This document shows, piece after piece, positions 34,242-47,270 of a DNA stretch of 64,000 nucleotides. The stretch lies in contig CM070874.1 in assembly GCA_036365515.1 (NCBI GenBank), positions 209,368,297 through 209,432,296 on the forward strand, in the 5' to 3' direction. Source of the DNA: Torymus aiolomorphi. Its lineage: Eukaryota > Arthropoda > Insecta > Hymenoptera > Torymidae. The notes below the pieces were generated by a model. That model was given only the letters and a program-made list of their open reading frames with translations, had not been told where the DNA came from and ran no database searches. Numbering within the stretch: the first letter of the stretch is position 1; every line of letters starts with the position of its first letter. A program made the translations under genes and the position numbers.

Positions 34242-34297
34242 GGAGCATTGGTTTAATGGAGTGCTCCACAGATGGGGGCGACGGTTCGGGCCCCCAC
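34242..34297 (+). promoter_or_regulatory. 3' double-hairpin element, copy 4 (compensatory stem changes)
   Basis: Hairpin 1: GGAGCA (34242-34247) pairs perfectly with TGCTCC (34262-34267) around a 14-nt loop. Linker ACAG. Hairpin 2: TGGGGGC (34273-34279) pairs with GCCCCCA (34290-34296) around GACGGTTCGG. Loop and linker lengths equal those of copy 3, while both stems differ and still pair. It starts 16 nt after the stop codon (34224-34226) and is followed by CCACTAAAAAAA. Confidence 0.75.
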
Positions 34298-34633
34298 CAC
34301 TAAAAAAATGAAAAAAATTAAAAAAGTAAAACAGTGAAAAAGTCAAAAAATAATAATAATTAATTAATAATTAATTAATAATTAATTAATAATAATTATT
34401 TAGCAAATTACCACCCGCCCTCACGTGAGTGTAGGTGATTGTTGGAGCATAGCCTGACTTATAGCCGGCACCGCGTCGACTCAGCAGTAGGCAGCGCGAC
34501 GCCTGCCGCTCGCCGCCTAGTGGAGCGCGCAGAACTACACTTCCAGCGCGGGAAGTCCCGGCAGCGCGACGTCTGCCACTCGCCGCCTAGTGGAGCGCGC
34601 GAAATTCAAATTGACAGCATGGAAATTCGGATA
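34298..34633. repeat. A-rich and TTAATTAA tract, then a 75-bp GC-rich duplication
   Basis: 34300-34410 holds A-rich and repeated AATTAATT text. At 34490-34620 a GC-rich unit occurs twice; each copy has GGCAGCGCGACG and CGCCGCCTAGTGGAGCGCGC. No gene is supported. Confidence 0.6.
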
Positions 34634-35083
34634 TAGTATGCATAGTATAGTATACATAATATAGTATACATAGTATAGTATAGTATAGTATAGTATAGTA
34701 TAGTATACATAGTATAGTATGGTATGCATAGCATAGTATGGTGTACATAGCATAGTATGGTATACATAGTATACATAGCATAGTATAGTATCGTATAGTA
34801 TACATAGTATAGTATGGTATGCATAGCATAGTATGGTATACATAGCATAGTATGGTATACATAGCATAGTATGGTATACATAGTATACGTAGCATAGTAT
34901 AGTATAGTATAGTATACATATAATAGTATGTTATGCATAGCATAGTATGGTATACATAGCATAGTATGGTATACATAGTATACATATCATAGTATAGTAT
35001 AGTATAGTATACATAGTATAGTATGGTATGCATAGCATAGTATGGTATACATAGCATAGTATGGTATACATAGTATACATGGT
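34634..35083. repeat. ATAGTATAC-type minisatellite
   Basis: About 450 bp of GTATAGTATACATAGCATAG-like units with a higher-order period near 60-120 bp. The Tyr/Met/Cys-rich minus-strand frames are artefacts. Confidence 0.9.
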
Positions 35084-35319
35084 ATTTGGGTTATCAACTG
35101 CCGGTAAGATAGAGCGGGTTGCTCTACCGGTAAGATAAAGTTGGGTTATGTCTGCTGAGCGTTGGGTTATTGCTCTCCCTGCAATACCGACAGAGTTGCC
35201 CTTACGGCAAGGTAGCGCTCTACATTACCACCCACTGGCAATGTAGCGCCCTACCTTACCGACCGAGCACCAGATGGCGCTGCTAGGTGGCCCCGAACTC
35301 CCCTAGCTCACCAACTGGT
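35084..35319. other. Unique spacer with repeated ACCGGTAAGATA and TACCGACCGAGC-like words
   Basis: Short repeated motifs around CCGGTAAGATA and GGTAGCGC/TGTAGCGCC occur. Similar wording (GATAGAGCGCCGTCGGTAGGG) is in the core of the foldback element near 23230. No gene. Confidence 0.4.
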
Positions 35320-37033
35320 AATAACAGGCATTTTTCACCATATATTATGAAAATATTGGTAAAAACAAGCATTTATATCATAAACCTAATTTACATTGAT
35401 AAAACTATGAATGAAATCGAAATTTCCTTCGTTTCAACACCAAAAATTACGAAAATCAAATTATTACCAGTTTTTTGCAGGATTCCACGTACATTTCACC
35501 ATATACAAGGTAAATATTGGTAAAAACAGCCAGATTTAGTATAAAACTGCATTATTTTGAGGAAAACAATGATAAGAATTCATATACCCATCTTATTAAA
35601 TACAAAAAGTACAGATAATCATGGTTTCTCTTTTTTTTTGCAGGATTCCACGAACTTTTCACCATATTTTACAAAAATATTGGTAAAGACAGGCATATTT
35701 TGTATAAAACTTAATTTCCAGCTCATTAAGAGCAAAAAGTACTTTTAATCATGGTTTTCCACATTTTTTTACAGGATTCCACGCACATTTCACCATATAC
35801 CAGGTAAATATTGTTAAAAACAGGCATATTTAGTATAAAACTGCATTATTTTGAGGAAAACAATGATAAGAATGCATATATCCATCTTATTAAATACAAA
35901 AAGTACAGATAATCATGGTTTCTCTTTTTTTATGCAGGATTCCACGAACTTTTCACCATATGTTAGAAAAATATTGGTAAAAACAAGCTTTTGTATCATA
36001 AACCTACTTTATTTTGATAACAACTATGAACCAAATCGAAAATTCCTACGTTTGAATACCAAAAATAACGAAAGTCAACTTATTACCTGTTGTATGCAGT
36101 ATTCCACGTACATTTCACCATATACTAGGTAAATATTGGAAAAAACTGGCATATTTAGTATAACACTTAATTTCCAGCTCATTAAGAGCAAAAAGTACTT
36201 TAAATCATGGCTTTCCAAATTTTTTTACAGGATTCCACGCTCATTTCACCATATAACATGTAAATATTGTTAAACACAGGCATATTTAGTATAAAACTGC
36301 ATTATTTTGAGGAAAACAATGATAAGAATGCATATATCCATCTTATGAAGTACAAAAAGTACAGATAATCATGGTTTCTCATTTCTTTGAAGGATTCCAC
36401 AAACTTTTCACCATATTTTACGAAAATATTCGTAAAAACAGTCATTTCTATCATAAACCCACGTTATTTAGAGATAAACAACAAACCAAATCAACATTTC
36501 CTGCGATTGAATACCAAAAGTACTGAAAATAATTTTTTTCCCTGTTTTCTGCGGGATTCCACGCACATTTCACCATATACTAGGTAAATATTGTTAAAAA
36601 CTGGCATATTTAGTATAAAACTACATTATTTTGAGGAAAACAATGATAAGAATGCATATTTCCATCTTATTAAGAGCAAAAAGTCCAGATAATCATGGGT
36701 TTTCTTTTTTTTGCAGGATTCCACGAACTTTTCACCATATTTTAGGAAAATATTGGTAAAAACTGGCATATTTAGTATAAAACATAATTTCCAGCTCATT
36801 AAGAGCCAAAAGTACTTTAAGTCATGGGTTTTCACGTATTTTACAGGATTGCACTCATATTTCCCCATATACTAGGTAAATATTGGTAAAAACAGGCATA
36901 TGTAGTATAAAACTACATTATTTTGAGGAAAAGAATAATAAGAATGCATATTTCCATCTTATTAAGTACAAAAAGTACAGATAATCATGGTTTCTCTTTT
37001 TTTTGCAGGATTCCACTCACATTGCACCATATA

Positions 37034-37557
37034 CACTGAGAGAAAAAACTAGGAATTGGAGGAAGAGCGCTCTTAGGTGTATCGCAAGGACGTTTTAACC
37101 TGCGATTTTTACGAGAAACTCAAGCGATGTTCGCAAGACCCCCCGCGTTATCCGCATGAACTCGTTCCTAGCGAAAATCGCAAGAGCGCTACGGGATTAT
37201 CCCGGGAGGTTCCTTGCGATTAAGTTGGGGAATCGTTCACGCCTTGGCTGTGTCTACATCCAGACGTACTCGCTTCTCTCATTGGTTGGGAGCGAGCGCG
37301 CGCGCCTATGATGACCAATGAGAAAAGCTAATAGCACGCGCCCGCAGTGTAGCCGTCTGCTATGACGCTCTCCCCACCGCGCCGCATGCTTATTTGCAAG
37401 GAACCTCCCGGGATAATTCCGTGGCGCTCTTGCGATTTTCGCTAGGAACGAGTGCATGTGAATATTTCTAGTAGCCACGCGAATAAAGCAGGCGTGATTC
37501 TTGCGATATTAGCGTGAAAAAACTCCACGCGATAATCTCTAGATATTTCTCTCAGTG
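37034..37557. mobile_element. TA-flanked MITE inserted in the satellite
   Basis: A 524-bp element with termini CACTGAGAGAAA and TTTCTCTCAGTG and TA on both sides (37032-37033 and 37558-37559). This suggests Tc1/mariner-type mobilisation. Subterminal inverted blocks include CTCGTTCCTAGCGAAAATCG and its complement, and CCCGGGAGGTTCCTTGCGA. The satellite monomer resumes exactly after it (TACTAGGCAAATATTGG). No coding capacity. Confidence 0.85.
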
Positions 37558-39329
37558 TACTAGGCAAATATTGGTAAAAATAGTCATTTCTATCATAAAC
37601 CTACGTTATTTAGAGAAGTACAACGGACCAAGTCAAAATTTCCTGCCTTTGAATACCAAAAGTACTAAAAATAATTTTTTTCCCTGTTTTCTGCAGGATT
37701 CCACGCACATTACACCATATACTAGGTAAATATTGGAAAAAACTGCCATATTTAGTATAAAACTTAATTTTCAGCTCACTAAGAGCAAAAAGTACTTTAA
37801 ATCGTGGTTTTCCACGTTTTTTACAGGATTCCACTCCCATTTCACCATATACTAGGTAAATATTGGTAAAAACAGGCATATTTAGTATAAAACTTATTTT
37901 CCAGCTCCTTACAAGCAAAAAATACTTTAAATCATTGTTTTGCCCGTTTTTTGTAGGGTTCCACGCACTCTGCACTATAAACTAGGAAAATATAGATAAT
38001 AACATGCATTTTTCACCATATATGAGAAAAATATTTGTAAAAACCAGCATTTCTATCATAAACCTACTTTATATTGATAAAAACTATCAACCAAATCGAA
38101 ATTTCCTTCGTTTCAGTACCAAAAATTACGAAAGTCAAATTATTACCAGTTTTTTGCAGGATTCCACGCACATTTAACCATATACAAGATAAATCTCGTT
38201 AAAAACAGGTATATTTGGTATAAAACTACATTATTTTAAGGAAAACAATGATAAGAATGCATATTTCCATCTTATTAAGTACAAAAAGTACAGATAATCA
38301 TGGTTTCTCTTTTTTTTGCAGGATTCCACAAACTTTTCACCATATTTTAGGAAAATATTGTTAAAAACAGTCGTTTCTATCATAAATCTACGTTATTTAG
38401 AAATAAACAACAAACCAAATCAAAATTTCCTGCGATTGAATACCAAAAGTGCTGAAAATATTTTTTTTCCCTGTTTTCTGCGGGATTCCACGCACATATC
38501 ACCATATACTAGGTAAATATTGGAAAAAACTGGCATATTTAGTATAAAACTTAATTTCAAGCTCATTAAGAGCAAAAAGGTCTTTAAATCATTGTTTTCC
38601 ACGCTTTTTACAGGATTCCACCCACATTTCACCATATACTAGATAAATATTGGTAAAATCAGGAATATTTAGTATCTAACTTATTTTCCAGCTCCTTAAG
38701 AGCAAAAAATAATTTAAATCATGGTTTTCCCAGTTATTTGTAGGGTTCCACGCTCTCTGCACTATATAATAGGAAAATATAGGTAATAACAGGCATTTTT
38801 CACCAAATATTATAAAAATATTGGTAAAAACAAGCATTTCTATTATAACCCTACGTTATATTGATAAAACTATGAAACAAATAGTAATTTCCTTAGATTG
38901 AATACCAATAATTACGAAAATCAATTTTTTTACCAGTTTTTTGCAGGATTCCTCTCACATTTCACCATATACAAGGTAAATATTGTTTAAAACTGGCATA
39001 TTTAGTATAAAACTACATTATTTTCAGGAAAACAATGAAAAGAATGCATATTTCCATTTTATTAAGAGCAAAAAGTCCAGATAATCATGGTTTCTCTTTT
39101 TTTTGCAGGATTCCACGAACTTTTCACCATATTTTAGGAAAATATTTGTAAAAACAGTCATTTCTATCATAAACCTACGTTATTTAGAGAATAACAACGA
39201 ACAAAATCGAAATTTCCTTCTTTTGAATACCAAAAATTACGAAAATCAATTTATTACCAGTTTTTTGCAGGATTCCACGCACATTTCACGACATACAAAG
39301 TAAGTATTGGTAAAAACAGGCATATTTAG

Positions 39330-42300
39330 TATAAAACTACATTATTTTGAGGAAAACAATGATAAGAATGTATATTTCCATCTTATTAAAAACAAAAAGT
39401 CCAGATAATCATGGTTTTTCTCTTTTTTGCAGGAATCCAGGCACTTTTCACCATATTTTAGGGAAATATTGGTAAAAATTGGCATATTTAGTATAAAACT
39501 TAATTTCATGCTCATTAAGAGCAAAAAGTACTTTTAATCATGGTTTTCCACATTTTTTTACAGGATTCCACGCTCATTTCACCATATACCATGTAAATAT
39601 TGTTAAAAACAGGCATATTTAGTATAAAACTGCATTATTTTGAGGAAAACATTGATAAGAATGCATAAATCCATCTTATTAAGTACAAAAAGTACAGATA
39701 ATCATGGTTTCTCTTTTCTTTGCAGGATTCCACGAACTTTTCACCATATATTAGAAAAATATTGGTAAAAACAAGCATTTGTATCATAAACCTACTTTAT
39801 TTTGATAAAAACTCTGAACCAAATCGAAATTTCCTTCGTTTCAATACCAAAATTACGAAAATCAATTTGTTATCAGATTTTGCAGGATTCCACGCACATT
39901 TCACATATACTAGGTAAATATTATTAAAAACAGGCATATTTAGTATAAAACTACATTATTTTGCGGAAAACAATGATAAGAATGCATATTTCCATCTTAT
40001 TAAGTACAAAAAGTACAGATAATCATGGTTTCTCTTTTTTGCAGGATTCCCGAACTTTTCACCATATGTTAGAAAAATATTGGTAAAAACAAGCATTTGT
40101 ATCATAAACCTACTTTATTTTGATAAGAACTATGAACCAAATCGAAATTTCCTTCGTTTGAATACCAAAAATAACGAAAATCAATTTATTACCAGATGTA
40201 TGCAGTATTCCACGTACATTTCACCATATACTAGATAAATATTGCAAAAAACTGGCATATTTAGTATAACACTTAATTTCCAGCTCATTAGGAGCAAAAA
40301 GTACTTTAAATCATAGTTTTCCATGTTTTTTACAGGATTCCAGACACATTTCACCATATACTAGATAAATATTGGTAAAAACAGGCATATTTAGTATGAA
40401 ACTACATTATTTTGAGGAAAATAATGATAAGAATGCATATTTCCATCTTATTAAGTACAAAAAGTACAGATAATCATGGTTTCTCTTTTTTTTGCAGGAT
40501 TCCACAAACCTTTCACCATATTTTAGGAAAATATTGGTAAAAACAGTCATTTCTATCATAAACCTACGTTATTTAGACATAAACAACAAACCAAATCAAA
40601 ATTTCCTGCGATTGAATACCAAAAGTGCTGAAAATATTTTTTTTCCCTGTTTTCTGCGGGATTCCACGCACATATCACCATATACTAGGTAAATATTGGA
40701 AAAAACTGGCATATTTAGTATAAAACTTAATTTCAAGCTCATTAAGAGCAAAAAGGTCTTTAAATCATGGTTTTCCACGCTTGATACAGGATTCCACCCA
40801 CATTTCACCATATACTAGATAAATATTGGTAAAATCAGGAATATTTAGTATCTAACTTATTTTCCAGCTCCTTAAGAGCAAAACATAATTTAAATCATGG
40901 TTTTCCCAGTTATTTGTAGGGTTCCACGCTCTTTGTACTATATAATAGGAAAATATAGGTAATAACAGGCATTTTTCACCCTATATTATAAAAATATTGG
41001 TAAAAACAAGCATTTCTATTATAACCCTACGTTATATTGATAAAACTATGAAACAAATAGTAATTTCCTTAGATTGAATACCAATAATTACGAAAATCAA
41101 TTTTTTACCAGTTTTTTGCAGGATTCCTCTCACATTTCACCATATACAAGGTAAATATTGTTTAAAACTGGCATATTTAGTATAAAACTACATTATTTTC
41201 AGGAAAACAATGAAAAGAATGCATATTTCCATCTTATTAAGAGCAAAAAGTCCAGATAATCATGGTTTCTTTTTTTTTTGCAGGATTCCACGAACTTTTC
41301 ACCATATTTTAGGAAAATATTTGTAAAAACAGTCATTTCTATCATAAGCCTACGTTATTTAGAGAATAACAACGAACAAAATCGAAATTTCCTTCTTTTG
41401 AATACCAAAAATTACGAAAATCAATTTATTACCAGTTTTTTGCAGGATTCCACGCACACTTCACAACATACAAAGTAAGTATTGGTAAAAACAGGCATAT
41501 TTAGTATAAAACTACATTATTTTGCGGAAAACAATGATAAGAATGCATATTTCCATCTTATTAAGTACAAAAAGTACAGATAATCATGGTTTCTCTTTTT
41601 TTGCAGGATTCCCCGCATGTTACGCCATTCTTTAGGAAAATATTGGTAAAAACAAGCATTTCTATCATAAACCTACTTTATTTGGTAAAAACTATGAACC
41701 AAATCGAAATTGCCGTCGTTTCAATAGTAAAATTACGAAAATCAATTTTTTACCAGATTTTGCAGGATTCCACGCACATTTCACCATATACTAGGTAAAT
41801 ATTATTAAAAACAGGCATATTTAGTATAAAACTACATTATTTTGAGGAAAACAATGATAAGAATGTATATTTCCATCTTATTAAAAACAAAAAGTCCAGA
41901 TAATCATGGTTTTTCTCTTTTTTGCAGGAATCCAGGCACTTTTCACCATATTTTAGGGAAATATTGGTAAAAATTGGCATATTTAGTATAAAACTTAATT
42001 TCATGCTCATTAAGAGCAAAAAGTACTTTTAATCATGGTTTTCCACATTTTTTTACAGGATTCCACGCTCATTTCACCATATACCATGTAAATATTGTTA
42101 AAAACAGGCATATTTAGTATAAAACTGCATTATTTTGAGGAAAACATTGATAAGAATGCATAAATCCATCTTATTAAGTACAAAAAGTACAGATAATCAT
42201 GGTTTCTCTTTTCTTTGCAGGATTCCACGAACTTTTCACCATATATTAGAAAAATATTGGTAAAAACAAGCATTTGTATCATAAACCTACTTTATTTTGA

Positions 42301-44320
42301 TAAAAACTCTGAACCAAATCGAAATTTCCTTCGTTTCAATACCAAAATTACGAAAATCAATTTGTTATCAGATTTTGCAGGATTCCACGCACATTTCACA
42401 TATACTAGGTAAATATTATTAAAAACAGGCATATTTAGTATAAAACTACATTATTTTGCGGAAAACAATGATAAGAATGCATATTTCCATCTTATTAAGT
42501 ACAAAAAGTACAGATAATCATGGTTTCTCTTTTTTGCAGGATTCCCGAACTTTTCACCATATGTTAGAAAAATATTGGTAAAAACAAGCATTTGTATCAT
42601 AAACCTACTTTATTTTGATAAGAACTATGAACCAAATCGAAATTTCCTTCGTTTGAATACCAAAAATAACGAAAATCAATTTATTACCAGATGTATGCAG
42701 TATTCCACGTACATTTCACCATATACTAGATAAATATTGCAAAAAACTGGCATATTTAGTATAACACTTAATTTCCAGCTCATTAGGAGCAAAAAGTACT
42801 TTAAATCATAGTTTTCCATGTTTTTTACAGGATTCCAGACACATTTCACCATATACTAGATAAATATTGGTAAAAACAGGCATATTTAGTATGAAACTAC
42901 ATTATTTTGAGGAAAATAATGATAAGAATGCATATTTCCATCTTATTAAGTACAAAAAGTACAGATAATCATGGTTTCTCTTTTTTTTGCAGGATTCCAC
43001 AAACCTTTCACCATATTTTAGGAAAATATTGGTAAAAACAGTCATTTCTATCATAAACCTACGTTATTTAGACATAAACAACAAACCAAATCAAAATTTC
43101 CTGCGATTGAATACCAAAAGTGCTGAAAATATTTTTTTTCCCTGTTTTCTGCGGGATTCCACGCACATATCACCATATACTAGGTAAATATTGGAAAAAA
43201 CTGGCATATTTAGTATAAAACTTAATTTCAAGCTCATTAAGAGCAAAAAGGTCTTTAAATCATGGTTTTCCACGCTTGATACAGGATTCCACCCACATTT
43301 CACCATATACTAGATAAATATTGGTAAAATCAGGAATATTTAGTATCTAACTTATTTTCCAGCTCCTTAAGAGCAAAACATAATTTAAATCATGGTTTTC
43401 CCAGTTATTTGTAGGGTTCCACGCTCTTTGTACTATATAATAGGAAAATATAGGTAATAACAGGCATTTTTCACCCTATATTATAAAAATATTGGTAAAA
43501 ACAAGCATTTCTATTATAACCCTACGTTATATTGATAAAACTATGAAACAAATAGTAATTTCCTTAGATTGAATACCAATAATTACGAAAATCAATTTTT
43601 TTACCAGTTTTTTGCAGGATTCCTCTCACATTTCACCATATACAAGGTAAATATTGTTTAAAACTGGCATATTTAGTATAAAACTACATTATTTTCAGGA
43701 AAACAATGAAAAGAATGCATATTTCCATCTTATTAAGAGCAAAAAGTCCAGATAATCATGGTTTCTTTTTTTTTGCAGGATTCCACGAACTTTTCACCAT
43801 ATTTTAGGAAAATATTTGTAAAAACAGTCATTTCTATCATAAGCCTACGTTATTTAGAGAATAACAACGAACAAAATCGAAATTTCCTTCTTTTGAATAC
43901 CAAAAATTACGAAAATCAATTTATTACCAGTTTTTTGCAGGATTCCACGCACACTTCACAACATACAAAGTAAGTATTGGTAAAAACAGGCATATTTAGT
44001 ATAAAACTACATTATTTTGCGGAAAACAATGATAAGAATGCATATTTCCATCTTATTAAGTACAAAAAGTACAGATAATCATGGTTTCTCTTTTTTTGCA
44101 GGATTCCCCGCATGTTACGCCATTCTTTAGGAAAATATTGGTAAAAACAAGCATTTCTATCATAAACCTACTTTATTTGGTAAAAACTATGAACCAAATC
44201 GAAATTGCCGTCGTTTCAATAGTAAAATTACGAAAATCAATTTTTTACCAGATTTTGCAGGATTCCACGCACATTTCACCATATACTAGGTAAATATTAT
44301 TAAAAACAGTCATATTTAGT
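39330..44320 (+). repeat. Recent 2,495-bp tandem duplication inside the satellite
   Basis: The stretch 39330-41825 is repeated almost identically at 41825-44320. Equivalent points such as 39342/41837, 39720/42215, 40492/42987 and 41586/44081 are all 2,495 bp apart. A related, older copy of part of the unit precedes it at about 38220-39330, offset 2,175-2,176 bp. This is higher-order repeat formation on top of the monomer array. Confidence 0.85.
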
Positions 44321-46680
44321 ATAAAACTACATTATTTTGAGGAAAACAATGATATGAATGCAAATTTCCATCTTATTAATTACAAAAAGCATAGATAATC
44401 ATGGTTTCTCTTTTTTTTTGCAGGATTCCACGAACTTTTCACCATATTTTAGGAAAATATTGGTAAAAACAGTCATTTCGATCATAAATCTACGTTATTT
44501 AGAGAGAAACGACTAACCAAATCAAAATTTCCTGCGTTTGTATTCCAACACTAGGGAAAATAACTTTTTTCACTGCTTTCTGCAGGATGTCACGCACATT
44601 TTACCTTGGACTAGGTAAATATTGCAAAAAAAACTGGCATAATTAGTATAAAACTATATTATTTTGAGGAAAACAATGATAAAAATGCATATTTCCACCT
44701 TATGTACAAATGGTACAGATAATCATGTTTTCTCTTTTTTCCAGCATTCCACGCACTTTTCGCCATATTTTAGGAAAATATTGGTAAAAACAAACATTTC
44801 TATCATAAACCTACTTTATTTTCATAAAATCTATGAACCAAATCGAAGTTTCCTTCGTTTCAAAACCAAAAATTACGAAAATCAATTTATTACTAGTTTT
44901 TTGCAGGATTCCACGTACATTTCACCATATACAAGGTAAATATTGGTAAAACAATGTATTTTATCGTGTACCCACTATATTTAGGGGATACCAATTTTAA
45001 AAGTCCATATTTCCAACTCAAGATGAGAAAGAGTACTTTAAATTATGGTTTTCCCTTATTATTGCAGGATTGCACACACTTTTCAGCATATACTAGGAAA
45101 ATATTGGTAAAGCAGGCATTTCTAGCATAGACCTACGTTATTTTGAGAAAAAGAACGAAACAAAACCAAATTTCCGGCGTTTGAATACCAGTGAGTGCTT
45201 TATATAATCGTTTTCTCTGTTTGTTGCAGGATTAAACGCACTTTTCACCATATACTAGGAAAATATTCGTAAAACAATGTATTTTATCATGAACCCGCAA
45301 TATTTAGAGGATACCAATTATAAAAGTCCATTATTTCCAACTTAATAAGAGGAAAAGTACTTTGAATTACGCGTTCCCTGTTTATTGCAGGATTACACGC
45401 ACTTTTCACCGTATATTAGGATAATATTGGTAAAATAAGGCATTTCTAGAATAAACCTACGTTATTTTGAGAGAACGAACGAAACAAATCTAAATTTTCG
45501 GCGTTTGAATCCCAGTGAGTGTTTCAAATCATGCTTTTCCCTGTTTGTTGCAGGATTCCACACACTTTTCAGCATATACTAGGAAAATATTGGTAAAAAC
45601 AGGCATTTCTAGCATAAACCTACGTTATTTTGTGAAAAAGAACGAATCAATTCTAAATTTCCGGCGTTTGAGTACCAGTGAGTGATTTATATAATGGTTT
45701 TCCCTGTTTATTGCAGGATTCCACACACTTTTCAGCATATACTAGGAAAATATTGGTAAATCAGGGATTTCTAACATAAACCTACGTTATTTTGAGAAAA
45801 AGAACGGAACAAATCTAAATTTCCTGCTTCTGAATACCAATAATTACTTTTAATTATGGTATTTCCTGTTTATTGCAGGATTCCACACACTTTTCACCAT
45901 ATATTAGGAAAATATTGGTCAAAACAGGCATTTCTAGCATAAACGTACGTTATTTTGAGAAAAAGGACGAATCACATCTAAATTTCCGGCGTTCGAATGC
46001 CGATAAGTGCTTTAAATCATGGTTTTCCCAGTTTGGTGCAGGATTTCACATACTTTTCACCATACTCTAGGTAAATATTCGTAAAACAATCTATTTTATC
46101 GTGAACCCACGATATTTAGAGGATACAAATTATAAAAGTCCATATTTCCATCCCACGAAGAGAAAAAGTAGTTTAAATTATGGTTTTCCCTGTTTATTGC
46201 AGGATTACAGACACTTTTCACTATATACTAGGAAAATATTGGTAAAAACAGGCATTTCTAGGATAAACCTACGTTATTTTGAGAAAAGGAACGAATCAAA
46301 TCTAAATTTCCGGCGTTTGAATCCCAGTGAGTGCTTCAAATCATGCTTTTCCCTGTTTGTTGCAGGATTCCACACACTTTTCAGCATATACTAGGAAAAT
46401 ATTGGTAAAAACAGGCATTTCTAGCATAAACCTACGTTATTTTGAGAAAAGGGACGAATCAAATCTAAATTTCCGGCGTTTGAATTCCAATAAGTGCTTT
46501 AAACCATGGTTTTCCTTTTTGTTGCAAGATTCCACACACTTTTCACCGTATACTAGGAAAATATTGGCAAAACAATGTATTTTATGGTGAACCCAGGATA
46601 TTTAGAGAATACCAATTATAAAAGTCCGTATTTCCAACTCACGACGAGAAGAGTACTTTAAATTATGGCTTTCCCTGCAC

Positions 46681-46778
46681 GGAAAAAATTAAGGACTGGA
46701 AAAGCACTTATGATACAAGACTGCTTCGTTAAATAAGAATTAGTGACACGATAGCTCTGAATTTTGAGCGCGTAAAGC
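46681..46778. other. Boundary of the satellite
   Basis: The last monomer stops at CTTTCCCTG and is followed by CACGGAAAAAATTAAGG. This resembles the terminal sequence CACGGAAAAAATAAACAG of the MITE at 54.9 kb, so an element end may lie here. Its partner end was not found. Confidence 0.35.
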
Positions 46779-47270
46779 TTGTTGTCAAAAGTGCCGAAAA
46801 AGATAGAAGACCATCGCTGTTTTAGCACTCGCTCCGAACAGAACAAGCTCGTTGTGTTTAATGCCGGATGGGATATTTCGAGAGAGCGCGTCCAGCTCGA
46901 AACAAGTACCGACAGAGTTTGTCACCGCGGCGAGGTATACGAGCTCAGCGTACTAGTCGAATAGACTCGCGGTGCTGGCCGGGAGAGCACAGGGCATTTC
47001 GAGCGACATGCCGTCGGGCGGCAGAGCGCGCTCAGCACGAGACGAGTAGGGAGAGCGCTCCCACTCCAACTAATCCAGGAGCCTACCGAAAAGTGGCCGC
47101 TCGCCACTTGCGACTATTTGGAAGACCTCGCGGCGCTCGGAGCCCCATACGATCGTCTAGCCGAGCGCGTTCAGTACGGTAAGAGTGGCGACAGCCCTCC
47201 GCACTACAGCTACCTTTGTCAGCTCGATCAACTTGTGCATTTGTCTACCGCGGCAGACATCCTTTATTAA
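46779..47270 (+). pseudogene. Unrecognised protein-like frame with one in-frame TAG
   Basis: A single phase is open from ATG at 46779 to TAA at 47268-47270, apart from TAG at 46962-46964. The downstream part (about 101 codons) looks protein-like: EPTEKWPLATCDYLEDL, LGAPYDRLAERVQYG, and HYSYLCQLDQLVHLSTAADI. Base composition is markedly more GC-rich than either side. I do not recognise the family. It could be an exon, a decayed gene or a fragment of a mobile element. It directly borders the satellite array. Confidence 0.4.

Larger units (their letters stand above)
35320..46680 (+). repeat. Satellite array, monomers mostly about 131 and 163 bp, splice-site-like core
   Basis: Roughly 70-75 monomers in tandem. 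Successive GCAG-GATTCCACG positions include 35481, 35644, 35775, 35938, 36100, 36231 and 36393, giving spacings of 163, 131, 163, 162, 131 and 162. At least three body types exist. All share a conserved block: a T-rich tract ending in CAG, then GATTCCACGCACATTTCACC-ATATACTAG, then GTAAATATTGGTAAAAAC or GAAAATATTGG. From about 44950 to the end the monomers form a distinct, more uniform subfamily of about 160 bp. The many 60-90-codon frames (QDSTHFSPYTR-like) are read-through of single monomers. Confidence 0.9.

Noticed and set aside
35557..46590. Many similar 60-97-codon frames (QDSTNFSPYFRK-like) as a gene family
   Set aside because: Each is a single satellite monomer read through; starts and ends follow the monomer, not a gene. 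The micro-exon idea is kept as a separate finding.
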